Below, piece after piece: positions 25,022-33,130 of a DNA stretch of 64,000 bases; position 1 is the stretch's first letter; each line of letters begins with the position of its first letter. The notes beneath the pieces were generated by a model. The model ran no database searches, had not been told where the DNA came from, and saw nothing but the letters and a program-made list of their open reading frames with translations. The stretch is from Streptomyces justiciae. Its GTDB lineage: Bacteria > Actinomycetota > Actinomycetes > Streptomycetales > Streptomycetaceae. The stretch covers positions 152,020 through 216,019 of the forward strand of contig NZ_JADDXU010000018.1 of assembly GCF_015163075.1 (NCBI RefSeq). The letters run 5' to 3'. The translations under genes were made by a program, and so were the position numbers.

Positions 25022-26584
25022 TTACTGGGCGTACGTCTCGAATTCAGCGATCTGTGGGGTGCCGTTGGCGCTGGTGATCGAGAAGGTGAGCTTCTTCAGC
25101 GAGGTCGAGGCGAACGAGATGGTCCCCGCGCCGCTACCGGAGGCCAGAACGGCGCCCGTGTCACCGTTGAGGACCTGCCAGGAGCCGATGCGGCCCGCAG
25201 CGGCCGACGTCTCCTTGATGACGGCCTTCGAGACGGTGGTGGCCGAGCCCCACTTGATGGAGACGCTGCCGGTCGAACCGCTCGGTGACCAGTAGGTGCT
25301 CGTGTCACCGTCACGGACGTTGCCGTAGCTGGTGCCGTCGGCCTTGCTGGAGCCGTCGGAGCCGGCGCCGATGCTGAGGTTGGTCCCGGTGGGAGCGGTG
25401 GGAGTGGCGGTGGCCGTCGGTGTCGCCGTGGCCGTCGGCGTCGCGGTCGCCGTGGGTGTCGTCGCCGTGCAGCTGCCGTCCGACACCGCCAGCCCCGTCC
25501 CCGCGCCGGCCGTCTTGGCCACGATCGCCGGGACGCAGGACGCCTGGTCCAGCGTGTAGGCGTACGGGATGCTCACTGAGGTGTTGGACACCGGGTTCGG
25601 GCCCGCCGGGTTGTTCTCGTCCCCGGGGGCGGACCAGGTCACGTTGTCGAAGACGTTGCCGCTGACCTGCCAGTACCCGGCCAGGTCCGTGTAGAAGGTG
25701 CCGAGGACGTCCTTGGAGTCCTCGAAGTAGTTGTTGTCCACCTTCGCCTTCGCGCCGGCCCGGGAGTTGATGCCGGACTCGTTCAGGCTCACGTAGTGGT
25801 TGTTGTACATGTGCGCGATGCCGCCGCGCAGCAGGGGCGCACGGGAGTCGATGTTCTCGTACAGGTTGTGGTGGAACGTGACATAGCTGCTGGAGAGATC
25901 GCTGTCGCTGGAGTTGATGAGCCCGCCGCGGCCCGAGTTGCGCAGCGTGCTGTACGACAGCGTGACGTACCGGGTGTTGGCCTTCAGGTCGAACAGGCCG
26001 TCGTAGCCCTCCGATTCGCCGCCGGAGGCGAGGAGCGAGACGTGGTCGACCCAGACGTTGTGGACGTCGCTCTCCATGCCGATGGCGTCCCCGCCGTTGG
26101 AGGTGGGCGAGCCCGACTTCTTGACGTTCCGGACCGTCACGTTCTGGATGATGATGTTGCTGGACTCCCGGACGTGGATGCCCAGTTGGTCGAAGACGGC
26201 CCCGCTGCCCACGCCGACGAGCGTGACGTTGCTGATCTGCTTCAGCTCGATCACCCCGTCCGCGGTGTTGCAACTGGCGCCGGACACCTTGCTGGTGTTG
26301 GCGTGGTTGATGGTGCCCTCGACCTGGATGGTGATCGGGGTGCTGCTGCTGGCCCGGCCGCACAGGGCCTGGTGGATCTGGGTGCCGGTGGTGGCCTTGA
26401 CGGTGGTCCCGCCCGCGCCGCCGGTGGTCCCGCCGTTCTGTGTCGCGTAGCCGGTGGCGCCCGGGGTGGCCGCGGAGGCCTCCGGCATCACCAAGGCCGT
26501 GCCGGCCGCGGCCACCAGGCCGAGCCCGGCCATCGCGGCGTACAGCTTGGGGGAACGTGCACGTGCTCGTCTCATCCGCTTCAT
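25022..26584 (-). CDS. Secreted pectate lyase (PL1) with C-terminal discoidin-like binding domain
   Basis: Cleaves polygalacturonate by beta-elimination outside the cell. It has 520 residues. An RR-rich start and signal peptide end near ASAATPG. The parallel beta-helix catalytic domain covers residues about 45-375, with the calcium/active-site stretch NVWVDHVSL, DGLFDLKANTRYVTLSYS and the catalytic-arginine motif DSRAPLLRGGIAHMYNNHY. A TATP repeat linker of about 25 residues leads to a C-terminal F5/8-type C (discoidin-like) domain, probably carbohydrate-binding (NVRDGDTSTYWSP, IKWGSATTVSKAVIKE, IGSWQVLNGD). It is a single gene ending at its own hairpin. It indicates life on plant cell-wall material. 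Confidence 0.93.
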   Translation of the reverse strand: MKRMRRARARSPKLYAAMAGLGLVAAAGTALVMPEASAATPGATGYATQNGGTTGGAGGTTVKATTGTQIHQALCGRASSSTPITIQVEGTINHANTSKVSGASCNTADGVIELKQISNVTLVGVGSGAVFDQLGIHVRESSNIIIQNVTVRNVKKSGSPTSNGGDAIGMESDVHNVWVDHVSLLASGGESEGYDGLFDLKANTRYVTLSYSTLRNSGRGGLINSSDSDLSSSYVTFHHNLYENIDSRAPLLRGGIAHMYNNHYVSLNESGINSRAGAKAKVDNNYFEDSKDVLGTFYTDLAGYWQVSGNVFDNVTWSAPGDENNPAGPNPVSNTSVSIPYAYTLDQASCVPAIVAKTAGAGTGLAVSDGSCTATTPTATATPTATATPTATATPTAPTGTNLSIGAGSDGSSKADGTSYGNVRDGDTSTYWSPSGSTGSVSIKWGSATTVSKAVIKETSAAAGRIGSWQVLNGDTGAVLASGSGAGTISFASTSLKKLTFSITSANGTPQIAEFETYAQ

Positions 26585-26706
26585 CCCTGTTCGTCCCTGA
26601 AGGGGGGTGCTGGATGGTGCTGTGTGTCAGGGAGTGGTCACCGCGGACGGCGCGGAGGTTGCCGACCTGGCGGCGGAGATTTCACGAATGTGCTGGGAAA
26701 AGCAGA

Positions 26707-26729
26707 AAACCCCTGATCAACAGGGGTTT
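26707..26729 (-). terminator. Terminator after tRNA-Leu
   Basis: AAACCCCTG (26707-26715) pairs perfectly with CAGGGGTTT (26721-26729) across a 5-base loop. On the minus strand it is followed by a T-rich stretch, and it lies 5 bases beyond the encoded CCA of the tRNA. Confidence 0.8.
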
Positions 26730-26733
26730 CAGC

Positions 26734-26821
26734 TGGTGTCCGAGGGGGGACTTGAACCCCCACGCCCGATAAAGGGCACTAGCACCTCAAGCTAGCGCGT
26801 CTGCCATTCCGCCACCCGGAC
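26734..26821 (-). tRNA. tRNA-Leu (GAG anticodon), CCA encoded
   Basis: A class II tRNA of 88 bases including CCA. The acceptor arm GTCCGGG pairs with CTCGGAC. The anticodon stem CTAGC/GCTAG encloses the loop TTGAGGT, giving anticodon GAG for the CUC codon. A long variable arm (TGCCC...GGGC) is typical of tRNA-Leu. The T-arm is GGGGG-TTCAAGT-CCCCC. It is followed by a terminator, and I see no integrated element beside it. Confidence 0.95.
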
Positions 26822-27007
26822 AAGGTGTCTGTCGTGCGGGGTTTCCCTCGCGGCGACAGAGGAAACATTACCAGGCTTTCGAAGTGCTCCGATCACCCCC
26901 TCGCTCCCACGTGAACGGCGTGTGACGGACCGGGTCCGGTCTTGGGCGCGGCCCGTCGGAGAGAGAGGATGAGGGGACCACCAGCAGGTACAGCGGGAGG
27001 AAGCAGC

Positions 27008-28333
27008 GTGAGCGGGACGGACACGACCAGGCACGTCACCGGCGAGGACGAGGTCGTGGACCTCTGCCGCGAGCTGATCCAGATCGACACCAGCAATTAC
27101 GGCGACCACTCGGGGCCGGGGGAGCGCAAGGCGGCCGAGTACGTCGCCGAGAAGCTCGCCGAGGTGGGCCTCGACCCGCAGATCTTCGAATCCCACCAGG
27201 GGCGCGCCTCCACGGTCGCCCGCATCGAGGGCGAGGACCCCTCCAAGCCCGCGCTGCTCATCCACGGCCACACCGACGTCGTCCCGGCCAACGCGGCGGA
27301 CTGGACCCACCACCCCTTCTCCGGCGAGGTCGCCGACGGGTGCGTGTGGGGCCGTGGTGCGGTCGACATGAAGGACATGGACGCGATGACCCTCGCGGTC
27401 GTCCGCGACCGGCTGCGCAGCGGCCGCAAGCCCCCGCGCGACATCGTCCTCGCCTTCCTCGCCGACGAGGAGGCCGGCGGCACGTACGGCGCCCGGTACC
27501 TCGTCGACAAGCACCCCGACCTCTTCGAGGGCGTCACCGAGGCGATCGGCGAGGTCGGCGGGTTCTCCTTCACCGTCAACGAGAACCTGCGGCTGTACCT
27601 GGTGGAGACCGCCCAGAAGGGCATGCACTGGATGCGGCTCACCGTGGACGGCACCGCAGGCCACGGCTCGATGACCAACACCGACAACGCCATCACCGAG
27701 CTGTGCGAGGCCGTCGGCCGGCTCGGGCGGCACAAGTGGCCGGTGCGGGTCACCAAGACCGTGCGGTCCTTCCTCGACGAGCTCTCCGACGCCCTCGGCA
27801 CCGAGCTCGACCCCGAGAACATGGACGAGACCCTCGCCAAGCTCGGCGGCATCGCCAAGATGGTCGGCGCGACGCTCCAGAACTCGGCGGCGCCCACCAT
27901 GCTCGGCGCCGGCTACAAGGTCAACGTCATCCCCGGCCAGGCCACCGCCCACGTCGACGGCCGCTTCCTGCCCGGCTACGAGGAGGAGTTCCTCGCCGAC
28001 CTCGACCGCATCCTCGGACCGCGCGTGCGCCGCGAGGACGTGCACGGCGACAAGGCGCTGGAGACCGACTTCGACGGCCGGCTCGTCGACGCCATGCAGA
28101 CCGCGCTGAGCGCCGAGGACCCGATCGCGAAGGCCGTGCCCTACATGCTCTCGGGCGGCACCGACGCCAAGTCCTTCGACGACCTCGGCATCCGCTGCTT
28201 CGGCTTCGCGCCGCTCCAGCTGCCGCCGGAGCTCGACTTCGCGGGCATGTTCCACGGCATCGACGAGAGGGTGCCCGTGGAGGGGCTGAAGTTCGGCGTG
28301 CGCGTGCTGGACCGGTTCATCGACGCGTCCTGA
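27008..28333 (+). CDS. M20-family metallopeptidase/deacylase
   Basis: A 441-residue cytosolic dinuclear zinc hydrolase of the M20 (ArgE/DapE/carboxypeptidase G2) family. Metal ligands are in LLIHGHTDVVP (His), GRGAVDMKDMDA (bridging Asp) and FLADEEAGG (catalytic Glu and ligand). The dimerisation domain follows GTAGHGSM, and a terminal His lies in MFHGIDERVP. It probably cleaves an amide or peptide bond in a small substrate. The GTG at 27008 has GGGAGGAAG upstream. In S. coelicolor a gene of this kind lies next to chpH, as I recall; no functional link is known. Confidence 0.92.
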   Translation: MSGTDTTRHVTGEDEVVDLCRELIQIDTSNYGDHSGPGERKAAEYVAEKLAEVGLDPQIFESHQGRASTVARIEGEDPSKPALLIHGHTDVVPANAADWTHHPFSGEVADGCVWGRGAVDMKDMDAMTLAVVRDRLRSGRKPPRDIVLAFLADEEAGGTYGARYLVDKHPDLFEGVTEAIGEVGGFSFTVNENLRLYLVETAQKGMHWMRLTVDGTAGHGSMTNTDNAITELCEAVGRLGRHKWPVRVTKTVRSFLDELSDALGTELDPENMDETLAKLGGIAKMVGATLQNSAAPTMLGAGYKVNVIPGQATAHVDGRFLPGYEEEFLADLDRILGPRVRREDVHGDKALETDFDGRLVDAMQTALSAEDPIAKAVPYMLSGGTDAKSFDDLGIRCFGFAPLQLPPELDFAGMFHGIDERVPVEGLKFGVRVLDRFIDAS

Positions 28334-28410
28334 GACGCCTCCTGAAGTTGACGTTGCTTATCGGGCGCACGTACGACCACGACTGAGAAGGGTGAATGCG
28401 CTCATAAGCT

Positions 28411-28438
28411 CGTAGCTCCATTACTCCCTCCTCGTTAC
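28411..28438 (+). promoter_or_regulatory. Candidate sigma-BldN promoter of chpH
   Basis: CGTAGC, 16 bases, CGTTAC closely resembles the sigma-BldN consensus I remember (CGTAAC-N16-CGTTGA), with one mismatch in the first box and two in the second. Chaplin genes are known sigma-BldN targets. It would place the transcript start about 40 bases before the chpH ATG. Confidence 0.5.
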
Positions 28439-28443
28439 AGGTG

Positions 28444-28469
28444 ATGCGATCCGCTACTTGGGATCGCAT
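28444..28469 (+). promoter_or_regulatory. 5' leader hairpin of chpH
   Basis: ATGCGATCC (28444-28452) pairs perfectly with GGATCGCAT (28461-28469) across an 8-base loop. It ends 9 bases before the AAGGAGG ribosome-binding site. It could stabilise the abundant chaplin mRNA or affect translation. Confidence 0.5.
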
Positions 28470-28487
28470 TGCCAACAAGGAGGAATA

Positions 28488-28721
28488 ATGATCAAGAAGG
28501 TCGTCGCCGCCGCGGCTGCCACTGGTGGCCTGGTTCTCGCGGGCGCGGGCCTCGCTGCTGCCGACTCGGGTGCTCAGGGTGCCGCGGTGCACTCCCCGGG
28601 CGTCCTGTCCGGCAACGTCGTCCAGGTGCCGGTTCACATCCCCGTGAACGTCTGCGGCAACACGGTCTCCGTGATCGGCTTGCTGAACCCCGCCTTCGGC
28701 AACACCTGCATCAACAAGTGA
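28488..28721 (+). CDS. chpH: Short chaplin (ChpH-like)
   Basis: A 77-residue secreted hydrophobic surface protein that assembles into amyloid fibrils on aerial hyphae and lowers surface tension. The signal peptide begins MIKKVVAAAAATGGLVLAGA and is cleaved near LAAADSG. The mature chaplin domain contains SPGVLSGNVVQVPVHIPVN, VCGNTVSVIGLLNPAFGN and ends TCINK; the two cysteines form the usual disulfide. The AAGGAGG ribosome-binding site is strong. It has a sigma-BldN-like promoter and leader hairpin upstream and a terminator before the next chaplin. The pairing with a long chaplin matches chpH-chpC of S. coelicolor. Confidence 0.95.
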   Translation: MIKKVVAAAAATGGLVLAGAGLAAADSGAQGAAVHSPGVLSGNVVQVPVHIPVNVCGNTVSVIGLLNPAFGNTCINK

Positions 28722-28753
28722 CGTTGTGCCTCGCCCCATGAGGGGCTGAGCCC

Positions 28754-28792
28754 GTCGGCCTCGGAGCGCGCGCCATGCGCTCCGGGGCCGAC
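28754..28792 (+). terminator. Rho-independent terminator after chpH
   Basis: GTCGGCCTCGGAGCGC (28754-28769) pairs with GCGCTCCGGGGCCGAC (28777-28792) with one wobble, 7-base loop, followed by CGGTCTTTT. It lets the short chaplin be expressed separately from the long chaplin 55 bases further on. Confidence 0.85.
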
Positions 28793-28847
28793 CGGTCTTT
28801 TCACGAGGATCGCAGGTCGGAATCGACAAGGCAGGGGGAATTCAGGA

Positions 28848-29675
28848 ATGCGACAGGTAACCCGCAAAGGCCTGATGACGGTGGCGGCCGCGACCGGCGT
28901 GCTCGCCGCGGCGGGCGGCGCCGCGCACGCCGACTCGGGGGCGGCCGGTTCCGCGTCGAACTCACCCGGCGTGCTGTCGGGCAACACGGTGCAGGCGCCG
29001 GTGCACGCGCCGGTGAACGTGTGCGGCAACACGGTCGACGTCGTCGGGGTGCTCAACCCGGCGGCCGGCAACAAGTGCGCCAACCAGGGGGGATCGTCCG
29101 GCTCCGGCGGGTACGGCGACTCCGGCGGACACGGGGGTTCCGGTGGCGGTTCGTCGTCCGGCGGGCACGCCTCGGACTCGCCGGGCGTCGGCTCGGGCAA
29201 CCACGTCGAGGCGCCGGTCGACGTCCCGGTCAACGTCTGCGGCAACAGCGTCGACATCATCGGCGTCGGCAACTCCACGACGGGCAACGACTGCGGGAAC
29301 GGCGGCGACGGCTCGGGCGGCGGCCACCCGGGCACTCCTCCGGGCGGTGGCGGTCACCAGACGCCGCCTCCCGGCGGCCCGGACCAGCCGGGCAACCCTG
29401 GTACGCCCGGCAACCCTGGCACGCCCGGTACTCCGGGCAACCCCGGAAACCCGGTCGAGCCGGGTCAGCCCGGGACCCCGGGCACCCCGCCCGCGTCGGG
29501 CGGTGGGACGCCGGGCGGCAACCACCCGGGGACCCAGACGGTCACCCAGCCCCACGGTGACGCCCAGCTCGCCCACACGGGCAGCGACCTGCCGCTGGGC
29601 CTGACCCTCCCGGTCGGGGCGGGCGCGCTGCTGGCGGGCGCGGTGCTCTACCGCAAGGCCCGTGCCGCGGCGTAG
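28848..29675 (+). CDS. Long chaplin with two chaplin domains and sortase anchor (ChpB/ChpC type)
   Basis: A 275-residue cell-wall-anchored chaplin. The signal peptide ends near AAHADSG. The first chaplin domain is at about 35-80 (SPGVLSGNTVQAPVHAPVNV, CGNTVDVVGVLNPAAGN), the second at about 105-150 (SPGVGSGNHVEAPVDVPVNV, CGNSVDIIGVGNSTTGN). A Pro/Gly-rich spacer of (NPGTPG)-type repeats follows, then the sortase signal LAHTG, a hydrophobic helix and a basic tail (YRKARAAA). Sortase E-type enzymes cleave LAxTG in Streptomyces. It presents the amyloid domains at the wall to seed fibres of the short chaplins. It probably corresponds to ChpC. Confidence 0.93.
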   Translation: MRQVTRKGLMTVAAATGVLAAAGGAAHADSGAAGSASNSPGVLSGNTVQAPVHAPVNVCGNTVDVVGVLNPAAGNKCANQGGSSGSGGYGDSGGHGGSGGGSSSGGHASDSPGVGSGNHVEAPVDVPVNVCGNSVDIIGVGNSTTGNDCGNGGDGSGGGHPGTPPGGGGHQTPPPGGPDQPGNPGTPGNPGTPGTPGNPGNPVEPGQPGTPGTPPASGGGTPGGNHPGTQTVTQPHGDAQLAHTGSDLPLGLTLPVGAGALLAGAVLYRKARAAA

Positions 29676-29688
29676 CGGAGCGGACACG

Positions 29689-29728
29689 GAACGGAGCGGG
29701 CCCCGCAACTGCGGGGCCCGCTCCGTTC
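29689..29728. terminator. Bidirectional terminator (18-bp perfect stem)
   Basis: GAACGGAGCGGGCCCCGC (29689-29706) pairs perfectly with GCGGGGCCCGCTCCGTTC (29711-29728), loop AACT. It lies between the long chaplin and the converging DUF5703 gene and serves both. Confidence 0.85.
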
Positions 29729-29741
29729 TCCCGGCCTCACC

Positions 29742-29930
29742 TCACCAAGTGGCCCGCACCTGGCGGATGATCCTGCGGCGCAGCCGCACCTTGCGGCTTC
29801 CGTCACGCAGCAGGCTCAGGCGGTCCAACTCCCAGTGTCCGTACTCGGCATGGTCCGTCAGCAGACGTGTGGTGTCCTTGCGGGAGACCCCGCGCGGTAC
29901 GTACACGTCGACAAATTCGTATTCCGGCAT
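29742..29930 (-). CDS. DUF5703-family small protein
   Basis: A 62-residue basic protein beginning MPEYEFVDVYVPRGVSRKD and ending with the strongly basic RKVRLRRRIIRQVRATW. It matches the small conserved Streptomyces family known as DUF5703, of unknown role. The charge pattern (acidic first half, basic last half) suggests nucleic-acid or protein binding. The ATG at 29930 lies 47 bases from the divergent gene at 29978. It ends at a shared bidirectional terminator. Confidence 0.8.
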   Translation of the reverse strand: MPEYEFVDVYVPRGVSRKDTTRLLTDHAEYGHWELDRLSLLRDGSRKVRLRRRIIRQVRATW

Positions 29931-29977
29931 CGCATCTATTGTGCGGGCTGGGGCCCGGTACGGATAGCGTCTGCACT

Positions 29978-30667
29978 ATGTCTGATGCTGTGCAGCCCAC
30001 CGCTGCCGAGGTACGTGCCGCCGCCGACGCGGTCAAGACCGCGCTCGACCGCCACCTGGCCGCGGTCGAACGCCGGTCGGGGGAGGACGACGAGGCCGTC
30101 TACGAGGCGTTCAACGAACTCGCCGCGGCCGCCGAGGCGTACGACGAGCTGCTCTACGACCGCTACGACGAGGTCACACCCTTCGAGATCCCCGGCGCGG
30201 AGGAACTGCCGCCGTACGCGGGTCCAGAGGAACCGAACGCGCTGAGCGTGCTGATCCGCCGCGACTACGCGGTCGCGGAGCCGCAGCGGCTGCTGGCACA
30301 GGCCCAGCGGATCGAGGCGGCGGACCCCGACGGGGAGGCCTCCGGCGCGGCGGGCTCCGGCACGGTGCACGGGGCGCTGGGGTTGCTGTTCGGTGAGTAC
30401 GAACCGGACGAGATCGCCTCCCGGCACAAGGAGTTCGGCCTGGAGGAGGGCGACTCCACGCTGTGGGTGACCGCGGCGGAGGAGCCGGCCGAGCCGGGTG
30501 AGTGGCTGGAGGCGCCGTTCGACGGGGTCGATCCGCAGCAGGTGGTGTGCCGGTTCGATGTGAGCGCGGTCTTCGACGACGAGATCGACGACGGTGCGGA
30601 TGACGACGAGCTGGATGAGCTCGACGCGGATCTGGATGAGGACGAGGATCTGGAGGCCCACCGCTAG
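29978..30667 (+). CDS. Conserved hypothetical acidic protein
   Basis: A 229-residue, strongly acidic cytosolic protein. Residues 1-65 look helical (AAEVRAAADAVKTALDRHLAAV, FNELAAAAEAYDELLYD). The middle contains NALSVLIRRDYAVAEPQRLL and LGLLFGEYEPDEIASRHKEFG. The last 35 residues are nearly all Asp and Glu (DDEIDDGADDDELDELDADL). I know of no functional assignment. The ATG at 29978 sits close to the divergent DUF5703 gene. The gene ends at a strong terminator. Confidence 0.78.
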   Translation: MSDAVQPTAAEVRAAADAVKTALDRHLAAVERRSGEDDEAVYEAFNELAAAAEAYDELLYDRYDEVTPFEIPGAEELPPYAGPEEPNALSVLIRRDYAVAEPQRLLAQAQRIEAADPDGEASGAAGSGTVHGALGLLFGEYEPDEIASRHKEFGLEEGDSTLWVTAAEEPAEPGEWLEAPFDGVDPQQVVCRFDVSAVFDDEIDDGADDDELDELDADLDEDEDLEAHR

Positions 30668-30680
30668 CGCTGGGCTTGAG

Positions 30681-30720
30681 CGGCGGTGGTCACGGAGGTG
30701 GGTTTCCGTGACCACCGCCG
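30681..30720 (+). terminator. Rho-independent terminator
   Basis: CGGCGGTGGTCACGGA (30681-30696) pairs perfectly with TCCGTGACCACCGCCG (30705-30720), 8-base loop, followed by GTTTTT. It ends the acidic protein gene and can act on the minus-strand RecD-like gene from the other side. Confidence 0.9.
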
Positions 30721-30775
30721 GTTTTTGCACGGGTTCGCCGTGGGGGCGGCGATGTGTGCGTGACTGCGGGACGGT

Positions 30776-30808
30776 GGGGGCTGGTCGCGCAGTTCCCCGC
30801 GCCCCTTA
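30776..30808. repeat. Streptomyces dispersed palindromic repeat
   Basis: GGGGGCTGGTCGCGCAGTTC followed by CCCGCGCCCC is a sequence I recognise as an abundant intergenic repeat of Streptomyces chromosomes. The ends GGGGC/GCCCC and inner GCG/CGC can fold. It lies between the terminator and the end of the RecD-like gene. Confidence 0.55.
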
Positions 30809-30814
30809 GGTGCG

Positions 30815-33130
30815 TCAGCTCGACGCCAACTGTGGGGTGAGCAGCACCTGTAGGCGGGTTGTGCGGGGCTTTGCCTCGATTTCTGCCACTGCCCTGGGGA
30901 GGGCCTGTTCTGCGCCGTGTACCACTGACAGGTGGCGGGAGGCTCTGCTGAAGGCTGTGTAGACCCAGGGGCGGGTCAGGGACTGGGTGGCGTCGCCCGG
31001 GAGGACCACCACCACCGCCGGCCAGCGGCCGCCGGCCGCCTGGTGGGCGGTCAGGGCCCAGCCGTGGCGGACGGACTGGTCCACGCGGTCCTTCGGGACG
31101 ACGACGGCCTCGCCCGAGCAGGTCAGGTGCAGGCCCTCCGCGTCGGCCTTCACCACTTTGCCCGGCAGGGTGCGGCCCGGGGCGGGGGAGTAGGCGACGC
31201 GGTCGCCGGGGTCGAAGCCGCCGAAGCGGCCCGGGCCCGGGTTGAGGCGCTCCTTGAGCGCGGCGTTGAGGGCGCGGGTGCCCGCCGCTCCGCCGTGGCC
31301 CGGAGTGATGACCTGGGTGTCCTCGGGCGGGACGCCGATCGCCCGCGGCACCGAGTCGGCGACGAGCTGCACGGTCCGGTGCACGGCCTCGCCAGCGTCC
31401 CGCACCGGCACGATCACGACCTCCTTGCCGGGGGCCTCGACCTGGTTCAGCTCGCCGATGCCGATACCGGAGACCAACTCGCCCAGCGGACCGGGGTCGG
31501 GGAGCCGGGAGGCCACCTGGGGGCAGACCCGCGCGGCCAGCAGATCGGCGAACACCCGCCCCGGCCCCGCCGACCACAGAACCCCCGGGTCTCCGGCCAG
31601 CAGCAGCCGCGCCCCATCCGGCAACGACTCCGTGAGCAGCGCCGCCGTCTCCACGTCCAGTTGCGGCGCGTCGAGCACGACGAGGAGGTCCAGGTCGAGG
31701 GCGCCGTCGGCGTCCCGGCCCGGGCCCTCGGCGCCGGACAGGAGACCGCTGACCGTCGTCACGGTCGTCGCGCCGGGGACCAGGGCCGCGAAGCGGTCGC
31801 GCCCGAGCGGGCCGTGGGCCGTCGCCCAGGCACGCAGGCCGAGTTCCTGAGCCGCCTGGAGCAGTGCCGCCGGTTCCGCCAGGGACGCCTCCCCGCCGGT
31901 GTGCAGGACCAGGCCGTGCGCCGCGACCGCGCGGATCAGCTCACCGGCCGACGCCTGCGCGGCGCCCGCCGCACGCTCCCAGTCCTCGGCCGATCCGTCC
32001 TGCTTGGGCGTCGAGTTGATCAGCCGGGCCAGTCCGTCGGCGAGGCTCTCCTCGGCCAGCGCGTACCGCTCCAGGCCGACCAGGACGCGGACCGGGCGCT
32101 CTTCGTCCTCGTCCTCGGGCTCCGGGGCACGCGGGTCGAGGGCGTCCTGGAAGACCAGGGCCTCGGCCTCCGCGAGGGTGTTCTGCACGGCCGCGTCGGC
32201 GTCCGGCACGCCCTGCTTGCCCAGCGCGGCGACGAGCGTGGGCAGTTCGAGGGCGGTGTGCCCGGCCAGTGCGGCCTGCTCCAGCAGCCAGACGGTCACG
32301 GCACGGCCCCGGCGCTCGTCGTCCGGGCCGCACTCCGCGCCCAGCAGCGCCCGCGCGAACCCGTCGGCCTGCTCCGGCCGTACCCCGGTGACGCGCAGCA
32401 ACTGCCAGGGATCGGCGCGCAGCTGATCGGCCGCGCCCTCCCCGAGAGCCGCGGCCACCTGCGGGACGAGCGCTTCGGGGGCGCCGCCCTCGGTCAGGAC
32501 GCCGCGCACGGACGCGACGGTCTCGGCAGCGGGGGCCGCGGGTACGTCCGCGGCGACGGGCTGGGGGCGCTGCACGGGTTCCGGGGCGGGCCGGCGCGGT
32601 GCCGGGGGTTCGCTGAAGACCGCCGCCACCGGCTTGGCCCCGCTCTCCACCGCCCGCACGGCGGCGAGCAGATCGGCGGCCTTGCCGCTGAGCTTCGCGC
32701 CGCTCTCGACGGGCCCCTGCTTCTCGGCCTTCCGCCGCGCGATGCGCTCCCGCTCGATCTTCTGTGCCGCGAGCTCGGCCTCTGCCTCGGACAGCTGGGG
32801 AGCGGCCTCGCCGTCGCTTCCGGCCGCAGTTCCGCTTCCGGTGGCCGTCTCGCCTTCGGCCGCGGTCTCGTCCTCGGCCCCGGCCGAAGTTGCGCTTCCG
32901 GTGGCTGTCCCGCCTTCGGCCGCAGTCTCGTCCTCGGCCCCGGCTGAAGTTCCGCTTCCGGAGGCCGTCTCGTCCTCGGCCGCGGTCCCGTCCTGCTCGC
33001 CGGCGGCCTCGGGTGCCTCCTCCGTGACCTCGTCGGCCTGGGCGGCCTCGCTCTCGGCGGCACCGGCCTCTCCGGTCGCCGTCGCCTCCTCCGGCTCGGT
33101 CTCCTCCGTCGGCCCCGGCTCCGTGCTCAC
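30815..33130 (-). CDS. RecD2-like protein with degenerate helicase motifs
   Basis: A 771-residue protein. Residues 1-110 are acidic low complexity with a 20-residue repeat. A helix-hairpin-helix-like region (about 225-270, LLRVTGVRPEQADGFARALLG) and a RecD2-like superfamily I helicase core follow. The core is damaged: where Walker A should be it reads VLHTGGEASLAEPA, with no GxGK(T/S). The DEAPQ box has become LDAPQ. The later motif LLLAGDPGVLWSAGPG and the C-terminal LTAHQAAGGRWPAVVVV and YTAFSRASRHL are still recognisable. It is therefore probably not an active ATP-driven helicase but may bind DNA or regulate. Its GTG overlaps the stop of the aldo/keto reductase gene by 4 bases. Confidence 0.8.
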   Translation of the reverse strand: MSTEPGPTEETEPEEATATGEAGAAESEAAQADEVTEEAPEAAGEQDGTAAEDETASGSGTSAGAEDETAAEGGTATGSATSAGAEDETAAEGETATGSGTAAGSDGEAAPQLSEAEAELAAQKIERERIARRKAEKQGPVESGAKLSGKAADLLAAVRAVESGAKPVAAVFSEPPAPRRPAPEPVQRPQPVAADVPAAPAAETVASVRGVLTEGGAPEALVPQVAAALGEGAADQLRADPWQLLRVTGVRPEQADGFARALLGAECGPDDERRGRAVTVWLLEQAALAGHTALELPTLVAALGKQGVPDADAAVQNTLAEAEALVFQDALDPRAPEPEDEDEERPVRVLVGLERYALAEESLADGLARLINSTPKQDGSAEDWERAAGAAQASAGELIRAVAAHGLVLHTGGEASLAEPAALLQAAQELGLRAWATAHGPLGRDRFAALVPGATTVTTVSGLLSGAEGPGRDADGALDLDLLVVLDAPQLDVETAALLTESLPDGARLLLAGDPGVLWSAGPGRVFADLLAARVCPQVASRLPDPGPLGELVSGIGIGELNQVEAPGKEVVIVPVRDAGEAVHRTVQLVADSVPRAIGVPPEDTQVITPGHGGAAGTRALNAALKERLNPGPGRFGGFDPGDRVAYSPAPGRTLPGKVVKADAEGLHLTCSGEAVVVPKDRVDQSVRHGWALTAHQAAGGRWPAVVVVLPGDATQSLTRPWVYTAFSRASRHLSVVHGAEQALPRAVAEIEAKPRTTRLQVLLTPQLASS
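32821..32993 (-). repeat. Three 60-bp tandem repeats inside the RecD-like gene
   Basis: Units at 32821-32880, 32881-32940 and 32941-32993 (partial) align without gaps. They encode a 20-residue acidic unit of the form SAGAEDETAAEG(G/E)TATGSG. The exact 60-base period suggests recent slippage or recombination and copy-number variation between strains. Confidence 0.85.

Noticed and set aside
25400..25470. Short repeats as a CRISPR array
   Set aside because: They encode the Thr-Ala-Thr-Pro linker of the pectate lyase; there are no spacers.
26734..26821. tRNA-Leu as an integration site for a mobile element
   Set aside because: No integrase gene and no duplicated tRNA 3' end are seen on either side.
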